Shown piece by piece: positions 7,789-15,923 of a DNA stretch of 64,000 nucleotides (the stretch's first letter is position 1; every line of letters begins with the position of its first letter). The stretch comes from an uncultured Fibrobacter sp. GTDB taxonomy: Bacteria; Fibrobacterota; Fibrobacteria; Fibrobacterales; Fibrobacteraceae. A program made the translations under genes and the position numbers. The stretch spans positions 33,400 to 97,399 of the forward strand of contig NZ_ONDD01000010.1 of assembly GCF_900316465.1 (NCBI RefSeq). Direction: 5' to 3'. A model generated the notes under the pieces. The model was not told the origin of the DNA and ran no database searches. It saw only the letters and a program-made list of their open reading frames with translations.

Positions 7789-8618
7789 TACCACCACACC
7801 TGCACGCTAGCACTCCACCCGTGGGCATTGTTATAGCTGTCATCAGACTTCTTCTCAAGATTGCAGAAGTTGTACAGATAACGGACATCTAAAGCGAAAA
7901 CCGTTTTATAATCGACAGGTTTAAAAAGAACACCCGTCTTCAAGAAAAAGGCAAAGCCTTCGGGAGCTTCGTCAATCTTGTACTTTTTAGAATCGTAGTC
8001 AAGATAAATTAAGCCGGCACCAGGCCCCACAAAAGGAGAAACTGTTCGGCCATCAAACACATAGGCAGCCGAAAGAAACGCGCCCAAATAACTAAAATCG
8101 TCACCCAGCCCTTCGTCAAAGCCCCAGTTTACATCTAGCGACAAAAGGAGGTTCTTGCGAAGGTAATTCGCAACCAAATCAACCGATGGCGCGGCCGCAA
8201 ACTCCGGAGCAGCGAACCCGATTGCACCAAGGCCAACGCCCAGCTTAAAACTTCCTTCCCGTTCAAACTTTTTTGTATTCACGACCAAATCCGCAATAGG
8301 GGCAAGGTCCTCCGGCGTATAGGCCATATGCTTGTAAGTCCAGATTACATCTTTGTCGTCGGAATCCAGCAGACTATAAACCACCACGATGCCGTTTTCC
8401 CAGCTCTGCATCTTGATTTGCAAAACGAAATCGCTTTCGGTTCCGCATTCAACAAACCGCACCTCATTTTTATCCGTCAGGGATTCCTTGGTCAAGCGCA
8501 CAAGCTTATCGGCGTAATCCTGATGCACACCGTCCAATTCCACTGCAGGAATGCACACGTTTGGTTTCGCCCAAAGCATGGCACACAAAAGAACAATTAA
8601 AGCAGCACAGAATTTCAT
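7788..8618 (-). CDS. Outer-membrane beta-barrel protein with N-terminal domain
   Basis: 276 residues. The signal peptide (MKFCAALIVLLCAMLWAKP) is followed by a domain of about 90 residues with two Cys, resembling periplasmic domains that assess secreted or bound ligand (not identified). From about residue 120 there are alternating amphipathic strands (FKLGVGLGAIGFAAPEF, LLLSLDVNWGF, SPFVGPGAGLIYLDYD) ending in the aromatic C-terminus SASVQVWW, as expected of an outer-membrane barrel. It is translationally coupled to the downstream lipoprotein and follows another envelope gene after 15 nt, so a three-gene envelope operon is likely. Confidence 0.75.
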   Translation of the reverse strand: MKFCAALIVLLCAMLWAKPNVCIPAVELDGVHQDYADKLVRLTKESLTDKNEVRFVECGTESDFVLQIKMQSWENGIVVVYSLLDSDDKDVIWTYKHMAYTPEDLAPIADLVVNTKKFEREGSFKLGVGLGAIGFAAPEFAAAPSVDLVANYLRKNLLLSLDVNWGFDEGLGDDFSYLGAFLSAAYVFDGRTVSPFVGPGAGLIYLDYDSKKYKIDEAPEGFAFFLKTGVLFKPVDYKTVFALDVRYLYNFCNLEKKSDDSYNNAHGWSASVQVWW

Positions 8619-8633
8619 AAATGCTTCAATTCA

Positions 8634-9437
8634 TCAATAGAGAATGATGGCGCCCCAACTGAATTTCGACCAGCCGTCATTATACATCAAGGATTCCGGG
8701 CTGTACTCCATATAAAAACCAAACGGTTTCTTCAAATCGAAAAAGGCGTTCACCCCCAGAGTCATTACGTTTTTACGGAATGCATAGGCCGGATAATTTT
8801 CATGTCCATCGCCCAAAAATATCGGCATCGGGTCATAGTTTTCCGCCGTAGAGCCACCACTATTCAAGGCCATTCTTTCGTAATTCGCATAGGCTCCCAG
8901 CGCAAACGATTCGCCTAGATTGAATAGGGCGCCCCCACCAACATTGTACAGGATAAAACCATCAAAGCGTCCCTTCGGATTTCTCACTTCGGGATCATAG
9001 TATTCTTTCTGCTTGTTGGAATAATAGCCGCCCACAAAAGAGGCTCCCGCTCCCAAATAGAACGGGCCAACCCACTGCACAAAACTCGGCCTAAAGCCGA
9101 CATCCATCGGGATCGTTACCGGAACAGACAGGATCAGGCCTCCTTTTTGCCCCGCGAGCGAATAATCAAACGAACAAAGGTTAAAGTTCGCCTTGGCCGA
9201 AAAGCCTCCCACCGTAGTGCTATAACGCGGAGACGAAATCATATGATCGTCGTCTGATGACACCGTCATTATACCCACGTCAATAAAGCGGTATTTGTTA
9301 TTCCCTTTCGAATACTTGAGAACCGCCGCCTCCCCCAGCATGTTTCCAGAAGAAGTGACAGCGCACCCCGTAAAAGAGAGCACAAATGCCGCAATAGCGA
9401 GCAAAGCAAAGATTCTTCTGGCAATCAAATGATTCAT
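8634..9437 (-). CDS. Outer-membrane-type lipoprotein, beta-rich
   Basis: 267 residues from the ATG at 9437 (MNHLIARRIFALLAIAAFVL, lipobox SFTGC). The start is fixed by TATATTTG at 9450-9443, only 5 nt upstream; an in-frame ATG at 9467 lies upstream of that element and would not be transcribed. The mature chain is rich in beta strands and aromatic residues (GPFYLGAGASFVGGYYS, SFALGAYANYERMAL, GFYMEYSPESLMYND) and ends SWGAIILY, suggesting a small outer-membrane barrel. First gene of the envelope group with the two downstream minus-strand genes. Confidence 0.75.
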   Translation of the reverse strand: MNHLIARRIFALLAIAAFVLSFTGCAVTSSGNMLGEAAVLKYSKGNNKYRFIDVGIMTVSSDDDHMISSPRYSTTVGGFSAKANFNLCSFDYSLAGQKGGLILSVPVTIPMDVGFRPSFVQWVGPFYLGAGASFVGGYYSNKQKEYYDPEVRNPKGRFDGFILYNVGGGALFNLGESFALGAYANYERMALNSGGSTAENYDPMPIFLGDGHENYPAYAFRKNVMTLGVNAFFDLKKPFGFYMEYSPESLMYNDGWSKFSWGAIILY

Positions 9438-9442
9438 GGTGG

Positions 9443-9450
9443 CAAATATA
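9443..9450 (-). promoter_or_regulatory. TATATTTG element 5 nt before start (leaderless gene)
   Basis: TATATTTG-CCACC-ATG. There is no Shine-Dalgarno sequence and the element is too close for a 5' UTR; it decides the start at 9437. Confidence 0.55.
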
Positions 9451-9473
9451 AATTTCCTTGCAAACAAAAGAAA

Positions 9474-9512
9474 ACACCCCGCCGCTTTTGGCGACGAGGT
9501 GTAATATTTTCA
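9474..9512 (-). terminator. Rho-independent terminator of the carB transcript
   Basis: On the minus strand ACACCTCGTCGCC-AAAA-GCGGCGGGGTGT forms about 12 pairs and is followed by TTTTCTTTTG. It lies beyond the carB vestige. Confidence 0.85.
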
Positions 9513-9525
9513 GGATTGATGGAGA

Positions 9526-9555
9526 CTACACTTCTTCAATAGAAGCGTGGTATTG
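9526..9555 (-). pseudogene. Vestigial second copy of the carB 3' end
   Basis: Reading the minus strand in frame gives QYHASIEEV and a stop; the intact carB ends QEYHASIEEI and a stop. Eight of the nine residues match an alignment to the true end, but synonymous positions differ (TACCACGCTTCT against TATCACGCAAGC), so it is an old or imported copy rather than a recent duplication. It is separated from carB by a hairpin repeat and lies just before the terminator. Confidence 0.7.
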
Positions 9556-9651
9556 ACGCCTACGGCGTCAGCGGCTTCGGCTCAGCCATGCCAGAGTGCA
9601 AGCACTCTGTCGCGACATTCGCCTTGCACGCTACTCCTGGAGGCTCTTCAG
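9556..9651 (-). repeat. Structured repeat element inserted after carB stop
   Basis: Between the carB stop and the vestige. On the carB-sense strand it carries a hairpin GAGTGC-TT-GCACTC (9607-9594), preceded by GTCGCGACAGA and followed by CTGGCATGGCTGAG, and a second hairpin GACGCC-GTA-GGCGTC (9569-9555). The order, spacing and loop sequences match the element after thrS (44119-44225). Confidence 0.65.
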
Positions 9652-12600
9652 TTAAATCTCTTCAATGCTTGCGTGATATTCCTGAAGAGATTTAACAGCG
9701 CCGTGGCCGTTGCGGGCAGCGGCGATGCCCTTCACGGTGTTATAGGCACCGGCGAGGGTCGTGATGTACGGAACCTTGTACTTAATGGCGGCCTTGCGGA
9801 TAGCGCTTTCGTCCTTGATGGCGTCGCGCTTTGCCCACGGCGTGTTGATGATGAGGTTCACCTGCTTGTTCAGGATAACATCGAGAACGTTCGGGCGGCC
9901 TTCAGCAATCTTGTTCACCACTTCACACTTGACACCGGCAGCTTCGTAGAACTTGGCGGTACCTTCGGTAGCGTAAATCTTGAAGCCGAGCTTCTGGAAT
10001 TCCTTGCCGATTTCGATGGCCTGTTCAGACAAGTTGACCTTATCAGACAAGCTAATCAGCACGGCACCTTCGTTCGGGAGGAAGGAACCTGCGGCTTCCT
10101 GGCTCTTGTAGTAGGCCAGGGCGTAGTCGTCGGAGAGGCCGAGCACTTCGCCGGTGGAGCGCATTTCGGGGCCGAGAACCGGGTCCACCTTCGGGAACTT
10201 GTCGAACGGGAACACAGCTTCCTTGGCGCCGTGGTGGTTGAACTTCTTGTCCTTGAGCTTGAGGTCTTCGAGCTTGGCACCGAGCATCAGGCGGGTGGCG
10301 AGGCGGGCCATCTGCGTGTTACAGACCTTGGAGACCAGAGGCACCGTGCGGGATGCACGCGGATTCGCTTCGAGGACGAACACCTTGCCGTCTTCGATAG
10401 CGTACTGCATGTTCATGAGGCCGCAAACGTGGAGAGCTTCAGCAATCTTGCGGGTGTAATCCTTGATGGTTGCCAAGTTTTCCTTAGTGATGGTCACCGG
10501 CGGGATAATGCAAGCGGAGTCACCGGAGTGGACACCGGCAAGTTCAACGTGTTCCATCACAGACGGGATGTAAACGTGTTCGCCGTCAGAAAGGGCGTCG
10601 GCTTCACATTCGAGAGCATTGTGGAGGAAGCGGTCGATGAGGAGCGGACGATCCGGGGTCACGCCGACAGCCTTGGCAACGTATTCGCGGAGCATGTTTT
10701 CATCGTAGATGACTTCCATGCCGCGGCCGCCAAGCACGAAGCTCGGGCGGATCATCACCGGGTAGCCACCGATCTGCTTGACGCAAGCGAGGGCTTCGTC
10801 GATGTTCGTGGCCATGCCGCTTTCCGGCATCGGAATGCCGAGCTGGTCCATCATCTTGCGGAACAGGTCGCGGTCTTCGGCGATGTCGATGGAGTCGATG
10901 CTCGTACCGAGAATCTTGACGCCTTCGTCGCTCAGGGCGCGGGCGATATTCAGCGGAGTCTGACCACCGAACTGCACGATCACGCCAGCCGGCTTTTCCT
11001 TGTGGTAAATCTGGAGAACGTCTTCGAGGCTGACCGGTTCGAAGTACAGCTTGTCGGAAGTATCGTAGTCGGTAGAAACCGTTTCCGGGTTGCAGTTCAC
11101 CATGATGGTTTCGTAACCCATTTCGCGGAGGGCCATTGCAGCGTGGCAGCAGCAGTAGTCGAATTCGATACCCTGACCGATTCTGTTCGGGCCACCGCCG
11201 AGAATCATGATCTTCTTCGGGTTGTTAGAAGCGGTAGATTCGTCCTTGCAGTTGTAGGTGCTGTAGTAGTAGTACTGGTCCTTCACGCCGCTCACCGGCA
11301 CTGCGCACCAGCCTTCGACCACGCCGAGTTCCGTACGCTTCTTGCGCACGTCCTTTTCGCGGATGCCGAGGATCTTGGCGATGTACTTGTCGCTGAAGCC
11401 GTCCTTCTTGGCCTTGATGAGGAGTTCATCGGCAGGCAGGCGGCCCGGAGTCTTGAGCATTTCTTCTTCGAGCTGAACAAGTTCGCGCATCTGCTGCACG
11501 AAGTAAGCCTTTTCGTAGGTGGCGGCGAAGATTTCTTCGTCGGTTGCACCCTTACGGAGGGCTTCGTACATCTGGAAGTGACGTTCAGAAGAAGCGGTCT
11601 TCATCATTTCAAGGAGTTCTTCCTTGCTCTTCTTGTTGAAGTCCTTAGCAAAGCCGAGGCCGGAACGACCGTTTTCGAGGCCGCGGATAGCCTTCTGGAG
11701 GGTTTCTTTGTAGGTCTTGCCGATAGCCATGACTTCGCCCACGGCCTTCATCTGGGTGCCGAGGCAGTCATCGACGCCGCGGAACTTTTCGAATGCCCAG
11801 CGAGCGAACTTGAGCACCACGTAGTCACCGCTCGGGGTGTACTTTTCGAGGGAGCCATCGCGCCAGTACGGAATCTGGTCGAGGGTAAGGCCTGCGGCGA
11901 GCTTTGCAGAAATGAGGGCGATCGGGAAGCCGGTAGCCTTGGAAGCAAGGGCAGAAGAGCGGCTGGTACGCGGGTTGATTTCGATAATCACCACGCGGCC
12001 GGTCTTCGGGTCGTGAGCGAACTGCACGTTGGTACCGCCAATCACGCCGATGGATTCCACAATCTTGAAGGCCTTTTCCTTCAGTTCTTCTTCGAGCTTC
12101 TTGTCGATGGTGAGGAACGGGGCTGCGCAGAAGGAGTCGCCGGTATGCACGCCCACCGGGTCGATGTTTTCGATGAAGCAGATGGCGATCATCTGGTTCT
12201 TGGAGTCACGCACGACTTCAACTTCCAGCTCTTCCCAACCGAGGATGGATTCTTCGATGAGGCACTGGTGCGTCATGGAGAGTTCAAGACCGTTGGAGCA
12301 AATGGTGCGAAGTTCTTCCACGTTGTAGCAGAAACCGCCGCCTGCACCACCCATGGTGTATGCCGGGCGAACGACAACCGGGTAACCGATTTCGGCCACA
12401 ATCTTTTCGGCTTCTTCCACAGAGTGGCAAATGCCAGAGCGCGGAGTATCGATGCCGAGCTTCTGCATGGTTTCCTTGAAGATTTCACGGTCTTCGCCGC
12501 GTTCGATAGCGTCGAGGTTCACACCGATCACCTTCACGCCGTACTTGTCCAGAACACCAGCCTTGCTAAGAGCAGAGGCGAGGTTCAAGCCAGTCTGACC

Positions 12601-12870
12601 GCCCAAGTTCGGGAGGAGGGCCTGCGGGCGTTCCTTTTCGATAATCTGGGTAAGGCGGGCAACGTTCAGCGGTTCGATGTAGGTGGCATCGGCCATGACC
12701 GGGTCGGTCATGATGGTAGCCGGGTTAGAGTTCACGAGCACAATCTTGTAACCCTGTTCGCGCAGGGCCTTGCAAGCCTGGGTGCCGGAATAGTCGAATT
12801 CGCAAGCCTGACCGATCACGATCGGGCCAGAACCGATGATAAGGACTTTATCGATGCCTTCAATCTTCAT
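9652..12870 (-). CDS. carB: Carbamoyl phosphate synthase large subunit
   Basis: 1072 residues, full family length. Makes carbamoyl phosphate from ammonia (from glutamine via CarA), bicarbonate and two ATP, for both arginine and pyrimidine synthesis. Two homologous ATP-grasp halves are visible: first half with GSGPIVIGQACEFDYSGTQA and VVRPAYTMGGAGGG, second half with GGGPNRIGQGIEFDYCCCHA and MIRPSFVLGGRGMEV. The C-terminal MGS-like allosteric domain (about 930-1072) holds ISLSDKVNL and the NTPWAKRDAIKDESAIRKAA region, which binds UMP or ornithine in relatives. GGAG lies 8 nt before the ATG. carA is not in the window. The leader contains a candidate attenuator; the 3' side carries a vestigial copy of the gene's end. 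Confidence 0.97.
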   Translation of the reverse strand: MKIEGIDKVLIIGSGPIVIGQACEFDYSGTQACKALREQGYKIVLVNSNPATIMTDPVMADATYIEPLNVARLTQIIEKERPQALLPNLGGQTGLNLASALSKAGVLDKYGVKVIGVNLDAIERGEDREIFKETMQKLGIDTPRSGICHSVEEAEKIVAEIGYPVVVRPAYTMGGAGGGFCYNVEELRTICSNGLELSMTHQCLIEESILGWEELEVEVVRDSKNQMIAICFIENIDPVGVHTGDSFCAAPFLTIDKKLEEELKEKAFKIVESIGVIGGTNVQFAHDPKTGRVVIIEINPRTSRSSALASKATGFPIALISAKLAAGLTLDQIPYWRDGSLEKYTPSGDYVVLKFARWAFEKFRGVDDCLGTQMKAVGEVMAIGKTYKETLQKAIRGLENGRSGLGFAKDFNKKSKEELLEMMKTASSERHFQMYEALRKGATDEEIFAATYEKAYFVQQMRELVQLEEEMLKTPGRLPADELLIKAKKDGFSDKYIAKILGIREKDVRKKRTELGVVEGWCAVPVSGVKDQYYYYSTYNCKDESTASNNPKKIMILGGGPNRIGQGIEFDYCCCHAAMALREMGYETIMVNCNPETVSTDYDTSDKLYFEPVSLEDVLQIYHKEKPAGVIVQFGGQTPLNIARALSDEGVKILGTSIDSIDIAEDRDLFRKMMDQLGIPMPESGMATNIDEALACVKQIGGYPVMIRPSFVLGGRGMEVIYDENMLREYVAKAVGVTPDRPLLIDRFLHNALECEADALSDGEHVYIPSVMEHVELAGVHSGDSACIIPPVTITKENLATIKDYTRKIAEALHVCGLMNMQYAIEDGKVFVLEANPRASRTVPLVSKVCNTQMARLATRLMLGAKLEDLKLKDKKFNHHGAKEAVFPFDKFPKVDPVLGPEMRSTGEVLGLSDDYALAYYKSQEAAGSFLPNEGAVLISLSDKVNLSEQAIEIGKEFQKLGFKIYATEGTAKFYEAAGVKCEVVNKIAEGRPNVLDVILNKQVNLIINTPWAKRDAIKDESAIRKAAIKYKVPYITTLAGAYNTVKGIAAARNGHGAVKSLQEYHASIEEI

Positions 12871-12892
12871 TTTGTTTTCTCCGTATGACTAA

Positions 12893-13045
12893 TTAATAAG
12901 CCCTAAAAAAAATTGCCGAACCAAACGGTTCAGCAACAATAAAATCAGAAATAATATCAACCTTGGAAAAACCAATTGCGGTTGCGCAGTGGATTGCGCA
13001 CTTTGCATTGCACGGGGGCAAGGGCATTGCAAGAACTTGTTTCAT
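12893..13045 (-). CDS. Candidate 50-codon leader peptide of carB
   Basis: ATG at 13045 opens 50 codons (MKQVLAMPLPPCNAKCAIHC at the N-terminus) ending in TAA at 12893, 22 nt before carB. AGGA lies just upstream, although the spacing is tight. The frame runs through the terminator hairpin at 12903-12936 and its U run, and through the U-rich stretch before it (GATATTATTTCTGATTTTAT), which is the geometry of the pyrBI leader peptide in enterobacteria. The sequence is not rich in Arg, arguing against classic amino-acid attenuation. Coding status is unproven. Confidence 0.45.
   Translation of the reverse strand: MKQVLAMPLPPCNAKCAIHCATAIGFSKVDIISDFIVAEPFGSAIFFRAY
12903..12936 (-). terminator. Intrinsic terminator inside the carB leader (attenuator candidate)
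   Basis: TTGC(T)GAACC-GTTT-GGTTC(G)GCAA followed by eight T, ending about 32 nt before the carB ATG. No other minus-strand gene lies between the promoter at 13081 and carB apart from the leader ORF, so a constitutive terminator here would silence carB; conditional use is inferred. Confidence 0.75.
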
Positions 13046-13080
13046 CTTCCTGTCTAAAATTCGCAAGGTTTAAACTTGCG

Positions 13081-13111
13081 CAAATATAGACAAAAATTGT
13101 AATGCTTTCAA
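13081..13111 (-). promoter_or_regulatory. Promoter of carB
   Basis: TTG (13111-13109), 20-nt spacer, TATATTTG (13088-13081): a full match to the FCB TTG-N20-TAnnTTTG pattern. It implies a leader of about 200 nt. Confidence 0.65.
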
Positions 13112-13144
13112 GGCAAAAACCAAAAAATGAAAAATTATTTCGGC

Positions 13145-13318
13145 TTACGGTTCGCCTGCAGGATCAGCAGCAGGTTCTTCCGGTTCTTCGTTTGCGCAAT
13201 CTGCAGCGTTCGGGTCCACAGTGCAGTGATCATCCGATTCAGTACTTGCGGTACCGCAACCCGCAAAAGCGAGCGCAACAGCCAAAATAGAGACGAAACC
13301 GACGAATTTGCGAATCAT
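13145..13318 (-). CDS. 57-residue lipoprotein
   Basis: Starts MIRKFVGFVSILAVALAFAG and has lipobox AFAG-C at Cys21. The mature 37 residues are acidic, with two further Cys (CTVDPNAADC) and a Glu/Pro/Ala-rich tail (EEPEEPAADPAGEP). GAGGA lies 6 nt before the ATG at 13318, and TATATTGC sits upstream near 13360-13367. The tail resembles linkers of surface lipoproteins here, but there is no folded domain. Function unknown; a small envelope or entericidin-like lipoprotein is possible. Confidence 0.7.
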   Translation of the reverse strand: MIRKFVGFVSILAVALAFAGCGTASTESDDHCTVDPNAADCANEEPEEPAADPAGEP

Positions 13319-13402
13319 GTCATTCCTCGCTAATTAATTGATATTCAACACCTTACGATTTGCAATATAGTAAAAGGTGTGTATCGCGGTTTTGAACACA
13401 CA

Positions 13403-13433
13403 ATAAAAAAAGCACCCGGGAGTCCCGAGTGCA
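13403..13433 (-). terminator. Rho-independent terminator after HU gene
   Basis: Minus strand GCACTCGGGA-CT-CCCGGGTGC followed by TTTTTTT. Confidence 0.9.
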
Positions 13434-13457
13434 AAAGCAAATCGCTTTAGAGCAAAA

Positions 13458-13760
13458 TTACTTCTTAGCAACCTTGGTCTTCTTAGCGGTTTCCTTGAGG
13501 CCAGCGCCGACCTTGAAGGAAACAGTCTTGGAAGCCTTGATCTTGATCGTAGCACCAGTCTGCGGGTTACGGCCGGTACGTGCAGCACGTTCCTTAACAG
13601 TGAAGGTACCGAAACCGATCAACTGAACGAGACCGTCCTTCTTGATACCAGCGGTGATACCGTCGAGAACGGCGTCAACAGCGCGGCCAGCGGCAGCCTT
13701 GGATTCAATGCCTGCTTCCTTGTTAGCGAGGATGGCGTCGATGAGATCTTGCTTATTCAT
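13458..13760 (-). CDS. hup: HU-family DNA-binding protein
   Basis: 100 residues, typical HU length. Bends and compacts DNA as a dimer. The family core is clear: MNKQDLIDAILANK at the N-terminus, LIGFGTFTVKERAARTGRNP with the conserved GFGTF turn and the R-x-GRNP(Q)TG tip of the DNA-binding arm, then a Lys-rich C-terminal tail (KETAKKTKVAKK). AAGGAG precedes the ATG and TATAAT-like sequence lies upstream. It has a strong terminator and is probably highly expressed. A second, more divergent HU/IHF gene lies at 63161. Confidence 0.95.
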   Translation of the reverse strand: MNKQDLIDAILANKEAGIESKAAAGRAVDAVLDGITAGIKKDGLVQLIGFGTFTVKERAARTGRNPQTGATIKIKASKTVSFKVGAGLKETAKKTKVAKK

Positions 13761-13866
13761 TTTATTAACTCCTTGAGTAGGTTAAGAATTTTATAGTGAT
13801 ATTATACTTTTTTTTTTGCGTCGCGGCACACTTTTTTTGAAAATTTTTTGAAAAATCCTTATAAAA

Positions 13867-14994
13867 TCAAGCCTCGGGCGGTGGTTCGGTTTCAGCCTCT
13901 ACAATCGTATCTGCTTTCTTCTGAATTTTATCCAAGTACACAAGACACAGACAAGTGAAAGGAATTGCAACGATCAAGCCGAGGAATCCAAGCAACTTTC
14001 CCCAGATAGAAAGCGACAAGAGAATGCCTACTGGCGGCAAGTCCATCGAAGACCCAACAATCTTTGGCACCAAGAACATGTCTTCGACAATTTGTACAAT
14101 CAAGTAAACTGCGCTCACAAGCAATGCGACTTCCCAGAACGGCATGCCCTTGTCGAGAGCATAGACCACCGCTAGCAGTAAGGCCACAGGGATTGTCGCT
14201 AACTGCAGATACGGCACCATGTTGAGCGCGCCTGAGAACAAGCCAAAGGCGACTCCCATAGGCAGTCCGATGATTCCGAAGCCGATTGCATACAAAATAC
14301 CAACCGTCAATGCAACCAAGGATTGTGCACGGAAATAGCTACCCATGAACATATCCATCTTCTTTGCAAAATCAGAAGCACCCTCTTTATACCTTGTCGG
14401 AAAAAGCTTCTTGATGCCACCACGAAGCTTAGGCATATCAAGCATGATGAACACGAGATACATAAAGATCAGGATTGCACCGGAGAGCCATACAAACAAA
14501 TTAGAAGTCTTTGCCAGCACGTTCCACGCACTCGGCAAAACCTTTCCGGCTACAGACTGCGCGGCATTCCAGAAGTCGAGAGTCTGCATGGCGACGGCAA
14601 CTTTGTTCCAAGAAATGAACGTCTTTATTTCTTGCCACAAGTTTTTTGGCACAAACATCGACAAGCGTTCGGCCCAGGTGGAATCGTTAAACAGCTTTGG
14701 AATCAGTTCACCCAGGTGCCTGATTTCTCCGACCACCATCGGAACAAAAAGCCACAAGGCACCGCCCACCACAAGAACCATAAGCGTAAGCACGACAATG
14801 ACGGCGACAATGCGATACTTGACCTTGCTCTGGATTTTTGTAACCAGCGGATCAAAAATGTATGCGATAAGGAACGCTGCAAAAAACGGAGCGAGTACAC
14901 CACTCAAATAGTGCAGCACCCAAAGCAAAATGCCGACGCCGGCGGCCATAATCAAAAGCCGCATCACGCGGTCTACAGTCCAAATACGTCTCAT
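13867..14994 (-). CDS. AI-2E family transporter
   Basis: 375 residues with about eight hydrophobic segments in the AI-2E/UPF0118 pattern: paired N-terminal helices (LLIMAAGVGILLWVLHYLSG, LAPFFAAFLIAYIFDPLV), a long amphipathic middle region, then GLPMGVAFGLFSGALNMVPYLQ and a C-terminal IVEDMFLVPKIVGSSMDLPPV motif characteristic of the family. Members are inner-membrane exporters or Na+/H+ antiporters; the substrate is unknown. Its start overlaps the stop of the upstream regulator gene by 4 nt (ATGA), making it the last gene of a four-gene coupled operon. Confidence 0.85.
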   Translation of the reverse strand: MRRIWTVDRVMRLLIMAAGVGILLWVLHYLSGVLAPFFAAFLIAYIFDPLVTKIQSKVKYRIVAVIVVLTLMVLVVGGALWLFVPMVVGEIRHLGELIPKLFNDSTWAERLSMFVPKNLWQEIKTFISWNKVAVAMQTLDFWNAAQSVAGKVLPSAWNVLAKTSNLFVWLSGAILIFMYLVFIMLDMPKLRGGIKKLFPTRYKEGASDFAKKMDMFMGSYFRAQSLVALTVGILYAIGFGIIGLPMGVAFGLFSGALNMVPYLQLATIPVALLLAVVYALDKGMPFWEVALLVSAVYLIVQIVEDMFLVPKIVGSSMDLPPVGILLSLSIWGKLLGFLGLIVAIPFTCLCLVYLDKIQKKADTIVEAETEPPPEA

Positions 14995-15923
14995 TTCTTT
15001 GTCCTATATTCCAAGGGTTTTACGCCATAAATTTTGGCGAAAGCTTTTTCGAATGCGGTCGGGTTCTTTTCGCCCACAGCCAAAGCGACTTCGGCAACAG
15101 AGCGGTCCGATTCCTTCAGGAGCTTTGCCGCTTGCGCCATGCGAGTTTTCAATTCATCCTGCTTCTTTTCGCGAGCGGCCACGCTGCTTGCGGAATTGCG
15201 AACTGTCAGCGCGACAACACCTGCATACACCAAAGCCATAACCACGAGCGCCACATACATGAGCGCCTTGAAGGTTCGATTTTCGCCCCAAAGCTTAATG
15301 GAGCGCACCACGATTTCGTCGGGAATGCCAAGCATGGTTCCTTCGCCGTTACAGATTTCAAAGAACATGCCGCGGTTCATGTAACGCAGGCCATCGTCTT
15401 CGTCGAGCCCCTGCATGGCAAGCCACCATTCGGGCACTTTAAAATCGAGCATCGAAACAGAGGCGCGGCTTATGCGGTCGCGAATAATCACCGGCGCTTG
15501 AGCGACCATCGGGCGATAGCTCTGGTACACATTCTTTTTACTGTACACCGGGTCGTCATTCAGAATCTTGATGCCCACGCGCTGCATGCGGCCCGTTTCG
15601 ACATCGATCACAAGCGAATCGAAATCCGAGAAGTCGAAGAACCCGTTTGCCGGACGGTTATTGACCGAAAGCAAATTAACGCCCACACCTGCATACGGGT
15701 AAGCCATGCCCGAACGAATATTCACATGGGCCGAGATTACGGAATCTTGATTGGAAAGTTCAACAGTCGAGAATCCGCCAACATTTGCATCGGAGACTGC
15801 ATAAACCTGGAATGTGCCACCAGGGAACAGGATTTGTTCAGTTGCACTAAACTTAACGAACAGGCAAATCCATACGACGACAACAACTACAAGCGCAGTT
15901 GTTGCGATGATGATTTTTTTCAT
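14991..15923 (-). CDS. Membrane-anchored regulator: extracytoplasmic beta-sandwich-like domain plus C-terminal half AraC HTH
   Basis: 310 residues. TM helix 1 (about 5-24) leads to an extracytoplasmic domain of about 190 residues with strand patterning like CBM11/CIA30 beta-sandwiches (FSDFDSLVIDVETGRMQRVGI). TM helix 2 (about 222-242) is followed by a cytoplasmic tail of about 68 residues. Its end (RMAQAAKLLKESDRSVAEVA then a KAFAKIYGVKPLEYR segment) matches only the second helix-turn-helix of AraC-family DNA-binding domains, including the xxYGVxPxEYR signature. One HTH in place of two suggests dimer- or partner-dependent DNA binding. It is coupled by 4-nt overlaps to a similar membrane protein upstream and to the AI-2E transporter downstream. 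Confidence 0.75.
   Translation of the reverse strand: MKKIIIATTALVVVVVVWICLFVKFSATEQILFPGGTFQVYAVSDANVGGFSTVELSNQDSVISAHVNIRSGMAYPYAGVGVNLLSVNNRPANGFFDFSDFDSLVIDVETGRMQRVGIKILNDDPVYSKKNVYQSYRPMVAQAPVIIRDRISRASVSMLDFKVPEWWLAMQGLDEDDGLRYMNRGMFFEICNGEGTMLGIPDEIVVRSIKLWGENRTFKALMYVALVVMALVYAGVVALTVRNSASSVAAREKKQDELKTRMAQAAKLLKESDRSVAEVALAVGEKNPTAFEKAFAKIYGVKPLEYRTKK

Noticed and set aside
9547..12888. A 1113-codon open frame on the plus strand antisense to carB
   Set aside because: It mirrors carB codon for codon, is composed of His/Val/Glu-rich mirror sequence with no family motif, and has no ribosome site; it is a by-product of strong third-position codon bias.
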